DNA of 64,000 bases, from NCBI GenBank assembly GCA_007026445.1, contig VDMD01000003.1:1550001-1614000 (forward strand). The letters are read 5' to 3'. This DNA is from Schizophyllum amplum. Its lineage: Eukaryota; Basidiomycota; Agaricomycetes; Agaricales; Schizophyllaceae. Below are positions 27,123 through 38,193 of this stretch, piece by piece. The notes below the pieces were generated by a model. It had not been told where the DNA came from. It saw only the letters and a list, made by a program, of their open reading frames with translations, and searched no databases. Both the position numbers and the translations under genes were made by a program. How positions within the stretch are numbered: the stretch's first letter is position 1; each line of letters begins with the position of its first letter.

Positions 27123-28483
27123 TTACCTTCTCGCTATCTCACGACCTCCCAGGTAGTTCCACGCCCACTGAGACAGGATAAGTATCCTCCGCCGCCACGA
27201 CCGCGACCACCCGATGCTGCCTGACCGCCACGCAAGCCACGCCGTCTTCCCCTCCCAGTCGCGCTTGCCCATGACGACGCCGTCCGAGGAGCCGAGGTAC
27301 GCCACCGTGCTCTTCTGCTTGTACGAGAACGGTGCGGACCAATCGTCGGTGTTGAGCGCGTGCGTCAACCATTCGGCCTTCTGCAAAGCAACTGCGAGAA
27401 TGTGCAGTCAGTCACGAAGGTCAAAGGCCCACTCGGCCGCCGAGGCAGATGACCAAACGCACCTTCGGCGGTCGCCGGCAGTCCCTTGTCCAGGATATCC
27501 GCCATGTCTCCGAGCGCGAATACGTCCTCGATGACTGTGCGGTCCTCTTTCAGCACGCGCAGCCGCTGGTCAGTCAGGACCCGATGCGTCTTATCCGCTT
27601 TGGCGAGGCCTGCAAGGCCCCCGACGAAGTCCGTCTGCTTATTCCCCGTGACCCACGCAACGAGCCCGCAGCCGATCCGACCCTCCTCCTTCGTGTGTAT
27701 GGCGCCCTTCTCCACCCGTTCGATGTGCGAGTTCGTCTTCACCTCCATGCCGTGCCGCGCGAGCGAGCCCATCGCGTACTCCTTCAGCTTCCGGTCGAAC
27801 GCGCCCAGGATCTCCGGCGCGACGTCGTGCACCGTGATGGAAAACTTGTCGCGGAGGTGCGAGTACGTCTTCTCGAGCTCTGTCGTGAGGTCGTCCAGCT
27901 CAGCGGAGAGCTCGATGCCCGTGGGGCCGCCGCCGACGACGATGAAGTGCAGCAGCTCGCGGACGCGCGCCTCCAAGACGTTGGGGAGAGATGCCTCCTC
28001 CACTAGAGAGAGGATTTTACGGCGGATGGCGTCCGCGTCGGCGACGCTCTTCAGGAAGAAACAGTGCTCGGCCCCTGGCGTCCCGAACGTCTGATTCTGG
28101 CATCCCGGTGCGATGACCAGCTTGTCGTATTGCACGTCGAAGAGCGCGTCCGGTTGCGGCTCGTCGTAGCCGGTGGCCGGGTTCAGAGATGACGGAATGC
28201 ACGTCACCGTCTTGTTGTCGAAGTCCGCTGCAGTGGCTAGGGCGCGGTAGTACGTGAGATGTCGGTGCGCACTGCGAATGGGTTCCTCTGCGAGACGAGA
28301 GAAGAAGAGGCCAGTAGCAGCGCTGGCGAGAAGGGGCGTGCACTGGAAGGTCTGGTGCGGAGAGATGACCGTTATGTCGTATTTGCTGTCATTGAGTTGC
28401 TGCGTGAGGGTGTAGCCGGCCCAGCCGCTGCCGATGATGACGACGCGAGAGCGCGCGATAGAACTGCCGTTGAGGTGGCTCAT
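27123..28483 (-). CDS. type-II (alternative) NADH dehydrogenase-like flavoprotein
   Basis: Two exons (27463-28483, 27123-27391) give 429 residues. The FAD-binding Rossmann motif is VVIIGSGWAGYTLTQQL and the NAD(P)H-binding motif is FIVVGGGPTGIELSAEL. VFALGDMAD is the late FAD motif, and the C-terminal stretch with AYLGSSDGVVMG and AWLAWRSGSIGWSRSW is the membrane-associating part seen in NDH-2 enzymes. These pass electrons from NADH to quinone without pumping protons at the inner mitochondrial membrane. In-frame ATGs exist at 28561 and 28507. The ATG at 28483 was chosen because a minus-strand TATA box (28529-28534) lies 46 nt upstream. No EF-hand insert is present. Confidence 0.9.
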
Positions 28484-28528
28484 GGGGGTTGAGAGTCGAG
28501 AGTACATGGCTCCGCAGCAGTCTGGCTG

Positions 28529-28534
28529 TTTATA
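28529..28534 (-). promoter_or_regulatory. TATA box of the NADH dehydrogenase-like gene
   Basis: tataaa on the minus strand, 46 nt before the chosen ATG. It supports 28483 over the two upstream ATGs, which would lie at or before the expected transcription start. Confidence 0.65.
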
Positions 28535-29266
28535 TGCGCGAGGAAGAGGTTCACCCGACACCGTGCCGCGCGCTTCAGTCGGGCGGCAACTCGCTCATTC
28601 TGAAGTCATGCTGTCGTTAGACGGTGGGACTTCGATAAACATAGGAACTGAGGCTGAGGCTGAGGTCACATAGTCCGCAGGTACCGCGACACAAGCAAGC
28701 AGCTGTATAGAGAGCTGAAAGCCTCTCGTAAGTTGACAGAAAAGAACTCGAAAGAAGAGACGATGGCAGTTGGAGGAGACGTCACGCCGAAGCAAGCCTT
28801 GGTAAACATGGCCACGTGGATCTGACTCACGCGCCGGGACTTCGCCAAAAAATCCATCTCAGGCCGACTTGCAAGACACTTGAAGTTCGAGCTCAAGCTC
28901 AAGCGGAGGCAGCCTCGCACCAACCTCCGTGTCAAGAGAGACCATCTATTGCTCTTTGCCTTGCAATTACTTTGAAGTTTGGATGCAAGAATCGTGTAAC
29001 CTGGGGACCTTCGTTGCCTGCAAAGCTCCTGCACCAACGCATACTCAGATGGTCTAGTCTTATACGTGCTCTTCATACCTGCTGGCTATTGGACGTACAA
29101 CAGACTGGCTGGCTCCCTCGTCTTACTACGCTCTGCTACGCCGACGAACTTGGGCGGATTCTTACGCGCATCCGCACCTTGATCATATCCGCCATTTAGC
29201 CTCATGTCTTAGACCGTCTGGCGCAGCGGCCCCTAATATACGTCCTCACCAGCCCCCTACTGCTTC

Positions 29267-29272
29267 TATAAA
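29267..29272 (+). promoter_or_regulatory. TATA box of the first TPT-fold transporter gene
   Basis: tataaa only 9 nt before the first in-frame ATG (29281) and 45 nt before the next (29317), which favours the second as start. Confidence 0.7.
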
Positions 29273-29316
29273 GGACCACCATGAAGGCGGGCATTCTCTT
29301 CACCAATACGCCTATC

Positions 29317-30874
29317 ATGACTACTACCCTCCCTCTTGCCAGCACCTCGAGCATCTCCATTGCACCAGCGACCAACGGCGGGTCGCAGACCTTCACCACT
29401 AGCGACGAGTCCTTTGAAACCTTCCACATCCCGCAGTCCGTCTCCTGCCCCGCCACCTCGCACAAGGGCCCGTCGCTGGCCGCCGCACTACTCGAGCGCG
29501 AGGGGCTTCGCGAGCCGAACACATCCCGCGCAGGATACGGGAAGAAGGCGCACTCACCCCGTTCGCCGTCCTCGCAATGGCCGCATCGCGTGCTTACCTC
29601 GTCGCCTGGCCACGGGCGATCGCCATCGTGCACCGCGCGCCTCCCGTCGTGGTCCAAACCCTACCATTCCGTCTTCGCCAGCACCTTATCCACCTCCGGC
29701 GTGCACCCGCTCCACAAACAACAACCTATGCGCTCGTGGCGGAATTCCCAAGGCCTCTGGCTATCACTCTACTTCGCGGCCAATCTCGCGCTCACCCTAT
29801 ACAACAAGAAAGTGCTGAACAACTTCCCCTATCCATACGCCTTGACGGCGGTGCACTGTCTGTCGGGGACAATAGGGACGATGGCGTGCGCATGGTTGAA
29901 GACGTTCAAGCCGCCGCGGTTGAGTCGCGAGGAGAAGACGGCGGTTGTGCTGTTCAGCTTCCTCTACTCTATCAACATCGTCGTCAGCAACATCAGCTTA
30001 GGCTTGGTGTCTATACCTGTACGTCGTCCCCCTTCTGACTCGCATCGCGTCCGCTGACCTCTCCCAGGTTCATCAAGTCATCCGTGCATTGACCCCTATA
30101 TTCACCCTCGCCGTGTCCGTCATTCTCCTTGCGAAGACGCCAACGAAGGGCAAAATACTCTGCCTCATCCCCGTAATGGTGGGCGTTGGATTTGCCACCT
30201 ACGGCGACTACAGCTGCACATTTTACGGCTTCGTCCTCACCATCATCGGTACCGTCCTCGCCGCGCTCAAGACGGTTTTCACCAACGTCTTGCAAACGCC
30301 CCCGAAAACAGCTGCTGCGGCGCCGCTGCCGGACAGCAAGAGCGAGAAGAGCCCCATACCCAGCTCGGTCTCCCCGGCGTTGATCAGCATTCCCATTAGC
30401 CGGAAACACACCATACGCTTTGCGCGCCCGACGCTGTCTCTCGACCCGATGTCGTTACTTTACGTCTTGAGCCCGATCGCGTTCGCGGAGTGCATGGCCC
30501 TCAGCTGGATGACGGGCGAGTGGGACGAGGTCGTGCTCTCGCTCATGGGCAGGCAGGGGAGCGGGATGCGGTCGTCGGGCGGCGTCATGACCGCACTCGC
30601 GCTCAACGGCATTATCGCATTCGCGCTCAACGTCGTCAGCTTCAACGCCAATAAGCGTGTTGGCGCGGTCGGGATGAGCGTTGCGGCTAATGTCAAGCAG
30701 GCGCTGACGATTCTACTGGCCGTTCTCATCTTCGATTTCGTCATCACACCGTTGAATTTGCTCGGCATCTCACTCACCCTCATCGGCGGCGCGCTCTACG
30801 CCTGGGTCGAGTTGAAGGAGAAGGAGAGGAAGAAGGCTGTACAGGAGGGGTTGATGTTGAGCACCACACGATGA
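29317..30874 (+). CDS. TPT/DMT-superfamily transporter (triose-phosphate-translocator fold)
   Basis: Two exons (29317-30018, 30068-30874) give 502 residues. About 145 disordered Ser/Thr/Pro-rich residues precede the membrane domain, which begins GLWLSLYFAANLALTLYNKK. That is the KK-containing helix pair typical of plastidic-translocator-like and nucleotide-sugar transporters. Around ten hydrophobic helices can be traced up to LLGISLTLIGGALYAWVELK, followed by a short basic tail. In fungi such proteins sit in Golgi or ER membranes, and the substrate is not predictable here. The cytosolic N-terminal extension is long for the family. The TATA position argues against the ATG at 29281. Confidence 0.9.
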
Positions 30875-31333
30875 TTATGGGCCGGTCTGTCTCTCGTGTG
30901 TTTCTGACTGTCGTCGTTGTTTTCGCACATTTTTATCCCGCACATTGCTTATACCACATGGACACACACACTAGATACTGTACTATGAGATCTGTCTTGA
31001 TGTTTTCCAGGGAATATAGAGGGTTACCAGTGCTACTATGCGCCTGAACGATATCTGTCTAACAAGAACCAAGTGCGATCCTTTGCGTTATTACTTGAGG
31101 TTGGTTGGTCTAGGTCAGTGCAGGCGACCAGCGTCAGTCTGCTTGCAGTTGTGGGTTTGTTGTGGGTCCGTGAGTGACTGAGTCGCGGCACCGAGCAGCA
31201 TCATACGTCATGCTTCGCGTGGCCAACGCATTTCACTAACCCATTCGGCACGTCCCTTGTTCTCCTCAACCTTCCCCGGGCCCATTCCCCAAACCGCGTC
31301 CTCATTGCGAAACGCGCTCTTCCTTCTGCTACT
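30875..31333. other. intergenic
   Basis: About 460 bp between two + strand genes, with nothing beyond UTR and promoter sequence recognised. Confidence 0.5.
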
Positions 31334-32164
31334 ATGGACAAGTCAGAGAAATCTCCGCCGCAAGAGCAGTTAGAGTCAACATTTGACCGCAGCGCGTCTG
31401 CCGTGCGCTCATATGCTCACAAGTCAGCCTCGCGATTCCGAGCAAGAGAAGTGGACTGCTGATGCGTCGACAGATTTGAACATTCGTATGGAAGACAGGC
31501 GCTGGACTCCGGTGCATCGTTCTACAATGAGCATCCGGCACTCTTCGTGCGTGTATAGGCACATAAGTCTCGCGGAGAGCTTACGATCGGCACAGGCCGT
31601 CGTCGCCGTCTTCCTAACTTTGAGTCTTCTACCCATCGCTACGTTCATGTACGTGTATTGCATTGCATGCAGGCCTATGATGCTAACGCTTCACAGTGGA
31701 TTCTCCCTCTTCATCATCACGTCGATCCTTCTCATTGCTCTCGGCTGCGCCGCGTGCGTCATCATCGCGGTCGAGCTCTTCCTCCGTGCGTGTCAATTCT
31801 TCGTCTCCCTACTCCTTCTCTTCCTGACAGAAGTATCTCAGTGTTCATCCTCATCTCCGTTCTCATCATCGTTGCCGTCTTCACCTTCTTCGTCATTACT
31901 TCCGCGGCCTTCACCTTCGCCGCATTCCGTCTATGCCAGCTAGCGTATCGGCAGGGCGCGGCAGGGCTCTACCAGTGGATTAACGAGGTCATGTCCTGGA
32001 TTAGTCCCTCTACAACCGCGGACGCACCTATACGCCTGGACGCGACTACCACACACGAGGACTCGTCCGAGAAGTCGAACGGGGACATCGTGCTTGTAGA
32101 CGGCGAAGGCCGCTCGCGGGAGAAGAATCGCGAAGTCAAGCTGGAAGATCACTACGGTACCTGA
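31334..32164 (+). CDS. promethin/LDAF1-like multi-span membrane protein
   Basis: Five exons (31334-31422, 31474-31546, 31596-31648, 31697-31785, 31842-32164) give 208 residues. A soluble N-terminus of about 50 residues ends in FYNEHPALF. It is followed by three to four closely packed hydrophobic segments (AVVAVFLTLSLLPIATFIGF, SLFIITSILLIALGCAACVI, LLFILISVLIIVAVFTFF) and a polar, Ser/Glu/Lys-rich tail. A double hydrophobic hairpin after a HP-x-L/F motif is the pattern of promethin, the partner of seipin in lipid-droplet formation (fungal Ldo proteins). The call rests on topology and a weak motif. A generic ER membrane protein is the alternative. Confidence 0.6.
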
Positions 32165-32638
32165 AGCATTGAAGCGCACTCAGGCTCGCTGGTGCATTGA
32201 CGCACGAGTTCCCTGGTGTCCTTCCGCGCGCTTATTTATTCGCTTTCTGGTCCTGTCGTGCTTTTGGACTTCGTTCCGGTTGTATCTTTGTCTGTATAGT
32301 ATAATGCTAAACACGCATACCCTGGCATTTCGTTCGTCTTGACGCCTGATGGTCCGACCTTGTCAACCCTGGTGCACGAAATCCGTGGGGCCTCCTGAGG
32401 CTGAGCGCGTCGAATTTGTACCATGTAAAGTCATCTGCGAACCTCAACCTTGCGTGTACTCAGCCTTCCTGAAGGGTACAGACGAAGTGGCGCGGAAAGC
32501 AGGGGACTTGTCAATAAGTGTAGCACAGCAGGTCTAAGATACAGGTCTAGATATGCGATGAGGTAGCAGTACAATACTAATCGCAATGAGCTTTGGATTG
32601 CAATAGAGTAAGTATCAGCGTCGTGGACTCGACGCCGA
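32165..32638. other. intergenic, between convergent genes
   Basis: Shared 3' region of the promethin-like gene and MRE11. No gene seen. Confidence 0.5.
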
Positions 32639-35560
32639 TCAGTCGCTATCGTCGTCTTCAATCTACAGGAGCAGTCAGACGTTGCAGACCTTCCCCAACT
32701 CACGCGCAGACATACCACGATCTTCCCTCTGGCCTTCGTGGCCGCCGCCCGACTGGACGTTCTCTGTGTCGCCGCCGGCTCAAAAGACAGCTGCGTCTGC
32801 TTGGAGGAGGCCGCCGCTGTTTTTCTCTTCGCCGGTGCTTTCTTGGCGGCAGGTTGACTACAAGGGAGTAATTCAATAAGAATGGTACATCTTGCGGGGA
32901 AGCACAAGCATAAACGCACCTCAACGTCGCCGCCCGATTCGTCCGCTTCTTCGGCGGAGGCGGCTCATCGTCCTCACTCCCGCTCACGTCGTCAAGATCG
33001 ATGACCTCCACATCGTCGTCGGATTCGTCCTGGGAAGTGCGGATATCATTCAGCATCGAACCTCACGACAGCGCCCCGGCGTGTTAACAGTGAACGTACA
33101 GGAGTTGCCACCTTCTTCCCCCTCCCTCGCGCTGGGGCTTTCTTCGCTGGCGCTGCGGCCTTCTTCGCGGGTGCTGCGGCCTTCTTGGCTGGCGCCTTAC
33201 GCTTCTTCGGCGGCGGGTCCGACTCCTCGTCGAAGTCAGAGGCGCCGTGGCCGACATCTACGTCCATCTTCATCGAGTCGTCGGATTCCTCCGCTGGCTC
33301 GGGTTCCGCGCGGGCTTTGCCCTTGCCCTGCAGAAGAAGGTGAGCGGCACGGAAACGCGATGGTAATAATAAAAAGGCCACGGGCGGGAAGACGTTGCAG
33401 TGGAGGCGGTCCGCATACCTTGCTGGTCTTCGTCGATCTGGAGGTCTCTTCATACTCCCTCTCGTGGTCCTCCTTGGCTCTGGCGAGCTGTGGGTCGTTA
33501 GGATATGCGCCGCGGGAGTGTTATGGGAGTGTACGCACGAGCTCCTCCACATCGTCATCTCCCAACTCTCCTTCCGTCCTATTATCGATCTTTATCCCTT
33601 TCAGCAAATCCCTAAGCTCCTTCGACACATGCCTGCGCCCAGGCTGATCAGCCTGGCCCTTCACCATACTCTTACCTACCACTCACGTCTGAATCGCATG
33701 ATTATCATCCTTCTCCACAAACATCTGTATCGCATCCGACATTCCCATCTCCCCAAGCAGCTGCATCTCCTGCGCGCCCAGGTACTCCTTCACCAGCGTC
33801 CCCACGCGCACCTTCTCCAGCTTCTCCGACACGCTCAGCGAGGGGTCGTCGATGCTCAGCTCGGGCTGCTCCAGCGCGACTTTGGTCCGCGCCGCGCCGC
33901 GCTTCGAGCGGTGGAAGATGAGCACGTCGCGCGGGTTGGCGATCCGGCCCTGGAACTCCTGCCCGAAGCGCACGGGATTGGACATCTCGGAGGCGCCGGT
34001 GGTCTCGACGCGTAGTCGCACGAGGGGGAGCATCGCGGGGAGCGCGTCCTCCCCGGAGGCGAGCGCGGCTGCGTTGCGCTCGTCCCACTCGGCGGCGGCT
34101 TTTTCGATGAGCGCTTCGACCTGCGCAGGAGGTGGGTAAGAAGCGGGCCCGGGATAGTAGGGAAGATACGTACCCTGGACTTGAGGAAATTCGTGATTTG
34201 CTTTTGGTCAGTTAGATCCAGGTCTTCTTCCTCGCTGAGCACGACGTCCTCGACCACGAAGGGCCGCACAGTACGAAGCGCGATAGGTTGCAGATTGAAC
34301 TCCTTCCCCTGGATAGAGAGCAGGGCTACGTGCCTAGTTCCCGTCAGCGCGCGTCTTGTCTCGCTATCCCAAAGACTCACTTCGGGACCGACTCGCCCTC
34401 CGACAGGGATGTCGCCACCGAAGATCCTGGTTGCGTGATGTAGTAGTTCTTACCAGCGACCGGCTCCGGGACAATCCTGCAGTCGTGCTCGTGCCCCCAA
34501 ACAACCAGATCGACGCTGTCGTCGAACATGCCCTCCGGTACAAACTCCTGCGGGCCGTGCTTAACTCTAGAGGCGGCGCGGTCAGCAACGCCACGGCACT
34601 CAGCACAATGCTCCTACTCACCGATTCTGATGCAACAGCAGGATATTGAACCAGCTATCCTTATCCCTCGGCATAAACATCCGGACACGATTGCTCCTCA
34701 GCTCAAAATGCATGCGCTGGTCCTTCACATTGCCGATACCGTACAGCCCAAGGAGCGTGTTTCCCTTGCGCAGAAGCACGGGCTTGACGGCGATGCCGGC
34801 CTTGGAGGCGTCCGCGTCGGCGGTGAGCGGGAGGTCGAACTTGCCCATGTAGTTGATGAGTCCGGAGACGGACAGGACGTCGAGCGCGCAGAGGGCGCCT
34901 TCCTATAGTATGGTGAGATATAAAAGCAGGGGAGGGAATGGGCGTACCGAGCCGGCGCCCTGGGGGTCGTCGTGGTTGCCGTGGATGGAGAAGACGGGGA
35001 TGCCGACGTTCAGATTTGGGTCTTCGTAGTTGACTGCTGGAAATCTGTACATATTCTTTGTGAGAGTTGCGAATCTATCAGGGAAGGGGAGTGACGCACG
35101 AGAACCCGTCGGCCTTTCCGTCATTCGGATCGCTCAGCAGTTCCACCTGCACCGGCTTGTCCCCCATGGTGTATTCTCGCAGCAGGGCTATGGTCTTGTA
35201 CAGGCAGTCCCTTGACGGTTTGTTCTCATGGAACAGATCGCCCGCAAGTAACACAAAGTCCACCTGAAAGCACAACGTCTGTTAGTCAGACCACGCTGTG
35301 CTACTTGGACCACGCACATCGTGCTTGACCGCGAGCTGCAAGACTTCGCGAAAGGAGTTGATCGAGTCCTGTCCCCGTATCGGGTCGCGCTCCATGTATC
35401 CTATGTGGTTGTCCGTGGCGAGCATGATGCGAATCATGTCGTCTGGGTCTGACGAGGTGCGCGTTAGCGCCCGAGGCTGCGAGAGTATCCAAGGCTCACA
35501 AGGGTTCTGAATTTCCGGCGCCTGAGTTGGTGGAGGAGAGCCTTGTTCCGAGTCTGCCAT
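32639..35560 (-). CDS. MRE11: MRE11 double-strand-break repair nuclease
   Basis: Fourteen exons (35500-35560, 35318-35448, 35100-35263, 34948-35044, 34622-34902, 34381-34566, 34174-34333, 33687-34120, 33539-33632, 33419-33487, 33100-33327, 32920-33029, 32716-32857, 32639-32662) join in phase to 726 residues. The calcineurin-like phosphoesterase motifs are all present: [43 protein letters not shown] and VWGHEHDC. The capping domain follows. The C-terminus is disordered and basic/acidic in turn, with repeated AKKAAAP units and a Gly-Arg patch (PARGRGKK), the usual DNA-binding tail. With Rad50 and Nbs1 it tethers and trims broken DNA ends in the nucleus. Intron 1 (35449-35499) is 51 nt without a stop, so retention would stay in frame. 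Confidence 0.97.
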
Positions 35561-36131
35561 CTCGGAGTCTCAAGCTTTGAGCGGAAAGGAACGGTTGGTG
35601 GTGGCGCGTGCAGAAAATGAAGGACGCGGCGCGCGCCTGCGGTACCGACGCGTCGCGTCATGTGATCTTCTTGCCACCCTCACGTGCAATAAACCCCACG
35701 TTCTGCGTGCGCCGGGCGCCTGGAGCTGTATTAGTTCTTGGCATGCAGAGGGCATTGCGCTTGCATTGAAGAGTACAAAGCGCATACGATATACACTTTT
35801 GACCTCAAAGTTCTACGGCGGCGTCGCTTGCCCCCTGATGTTGGGCCTTGTGGGTCCACCTCGGCCGAATGGGCCGGATGCTCCGGACTGCGCACTGTCA
35901 CGGCTATTGAGCGCCTTCGTTTTTGCCTCCACGTTCTCCTCCTCACTCCTCCTCATCTCCGCCACGTCCGGCGGCACGACGACGCCAGCTTCTGGGCGCA
36001 TATACTCTACTCGATCGCCCTAGTAGTGACAACCGGAGTCCCTCCTTACTGCTCCCTTCTGCCACTTTGCCTGTAGCTGTCTTACAAGCACTCCTCCGAC
36101 CTACAACCACCCCTCCATAATCCCTCGCAAA
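35561..36131. promoter_or_regulatory. divergent promoter region of MRE11 and the second transporter gene
   Basis: About 570 bp between divergent start codons, with no gene and no clear TATA box recognised. Confidence 0.45.
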
Positions 36132-37852
36132 ATGTCGCAACCCAATCCGCCAAAGCCCCAGTCCAGGGCAGCCGTGGTACGTAGAGCGTTCCCCAACTAT
36201 GCAGCACGACGCCTCCCGTGAAGCGCAGCGCTTGCCGTGCAGTGGCGCACCATTTGTTCGGTGAAGCCCTGCGTGTTCCGGACAGCACTGGGCTTGCTGT
36301 ATGGTGCTATATTGCACTTCCTGCGACGTATGCGAACGGCGATGCTTCCTGCGGAGTGCAGCGTTGCGTACCGGAGCGCGACGCCCATCGCGAAACCCGT
36401 ACCCATCGGATTCGCTAACCGTGCCCTCAGATGGGTGTCGTCGGATTCTACCTGGTAGCCGCGTTATCGGTGAGAGGCTTCATTCCCGCGCAGAGCGTTT
36501 GATCTCATCGCATTGCACTGGCAGATGGTCATGGCGTGAGTGCTCATCCACGGCAACTACATTCCTCCACCTCCGTCACCCCGCACCTCCCGCATATATG
36601 CTCGCGCGCGTCACCCCTTCCCGACCACTCCTTTGACCTCTCCTACAGCAACAAATGGGTCCTCATCAGCACAAGCGCGCCGCTTTTCTTCCTCTTCACG
36701 CAACTCGCCATAGCCGCCTTGCTTTTCCTCGTCTCTGACGCGATGCGCTTACTACCCGACCGCCTTCACTTTGACCTCAAGGTGTGCAAGGGGCTGTACG
36801 CAATGGTGGGGCTGAATGTTGTGGGGTTGAGGTGCGTTGTGGTGGCTGCGTGAGTGTGAATGTGCGCTGACGCCAGGCTTTGCATCGTTGCAGCTTCAGC
36901 AACTACACTCTCAAATACGTAGACGCGTCCTTCTACCAAGTCGCCCGCGGCCTGGTTCTCCCCTTCACCGTCGTCACCTCTTGCGTCGTCCTTCACACGC
37001 GCCCCTCCCTCAGCGTCCTCGCCTCCTGCGGCCTCGTCACCCTCGGCTTCTTCGTCGGCGTCTTCCTCGACGGCACGCCCGTCTCCCCCAAGGGCATCTT
37101 CTTTGGCGTCACCTCCTCTGCGATCACCGCCATGCACTCCGTAGTCATCAAGCAGAGCCTGAACGTTGTGAACGGGAGCGCGCTGCTCCTGTCGTGGTAC
37201 ACGAACCTGCTCAGCGCGATTGTGCTCGCGCCGATCATGGTGCTGGCGGGCGAGGGGCCGGATATCCTGAAGCTGATGTTCAATGTGGACGAGCTGGTGG
37301 AGGGGCAGACATCGGCGTTGACGACGTTCTTGTGGGGGTCGGCGATTACGGTGAGTGGGGAGTGGGTGTATGCGGCGCAGTGTATGTTGAAAACAGCATG
37401 CAGGGTGTCTTGGGCTTTGCGATGAGCATCGCGAGCTTGCTGTCCATCAAGGTCACATCCCCTATCACGCATATGGTGTCTTCCGCCGTGCGCGGCGTGG
37501 CGGCGTCGGTGCTGGGCGTGTGGCTGTTCCACGATGTTATCACCACGTACGTCGTCCGTCCGTCTCGTTCATCGTTCAAACGTCGCGTTTTCCGTCCGCA
37601 CGTCGCACGCACCGTCCGACCATCGCATCTATCTGCCATATAATGTGATTGGTCGTATGCTGTTACTGACAAATGACCCTTTGTAGCGGCCGGGCGGCGT
37701 CCATCGCGGTCATCCTCGGCGGGTCGATCCTGTACACCTGGGTGAAACACAACGAAAGCCAGCAGCAGACGTCGCAGCACGCGTACGAGCGAGTGAAAAT
37801 GGAGGAGGTGGAGGCGGGGACGCAGCATGCGGAGGGGAAGCGGCCAGAGTGA
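36132..37852 (+). CDS. Golgi-type nucleotide-sugar transporter, SLC35C1 (GDP-fucose)-like
   Basis: Seven exons (36132-36176, 36431-36469, 36525-36535, 36649-36831, 36894-37350, 37404-37546, 37687-37852) give 347 residues, the family length. About ten helices run from VGFYLVAALSMVMANKWVL to ILGGSILYTWVKHNE. The stretch FSNYTLKYVDASFYQVARGL followed by LPFTVV corresponds to the NLCLKYVGVAFYNVGRSLT region of SLC35C1, and LSIKVTSPITHMVS to its conserved SPLTHNVSG region. The gene is immediately followed by GDP-mannose dehydratase, which supports a GDP-fucose substrate, though that is inference. The tail is Glu/Gln-rich. Exon 3 is only 11 nt and intron 1 is 254 nt. Confidence 0.85.
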
Positions 37853-38193
37853 TGTGGGAACCCGGAAGCGGCCAAAGTGATTTGGGCAAAGAGTGATTCT
37901 GTAGTGCACTGGATCCGATTTCTTAGAGGCTTGCTGTGGGATCGTGTTGCATGTTAGAGCGTCCGCATTGTCAGTCCTTACAGTAGTATTTATGTAAGCC
38001 ACAGAGGACGCGCTGAACCCCAGGCCTGATAGGCGTGACGTTACCGTGACTCCACGTGAGATGCTGCGCGTCTGCTGGCGCTGCGCGTTCGGCCCTTGTC
38101 GTGGATGTGACAGGCGTCAGACAGACTTTTCCTTGTTCTGTATAAATACATCTGTTCCTTCCCGCGTCTGCTCACGACCTCCTTCCGCCCATC
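37853..38193. other. intergenic with the GMD promoter
   Basis: About 340 bp between two tandem + strand genes. The distal part holds a TATA box at 38141-38147. Confidence 0.55.
38141..38147 (+). promoter_or_regulatory. TATA box of GMD
   Basis: tataaat lies 46 nt before the ATG at 38194 with a C/T-rich leader between them. Confidence 0.7.

Larger units (their letters stand above)
28484..29316. other. divergent intergenic region
   Basis: About 830 bp holding the promoters of the NADH dehydrogenase-like gene (-) and the first transporter gene (+). No gene seen. Confidence 0.5.

Noticed and set aside
24992..30874. Secondary-metabolite cluster around the methyltransferase and oxidoreductase
   Set aside because: No polyketide synthase, NRPS, terpene synthase or P450 lies nearby, and the neighbours are primary-metabolism genes.
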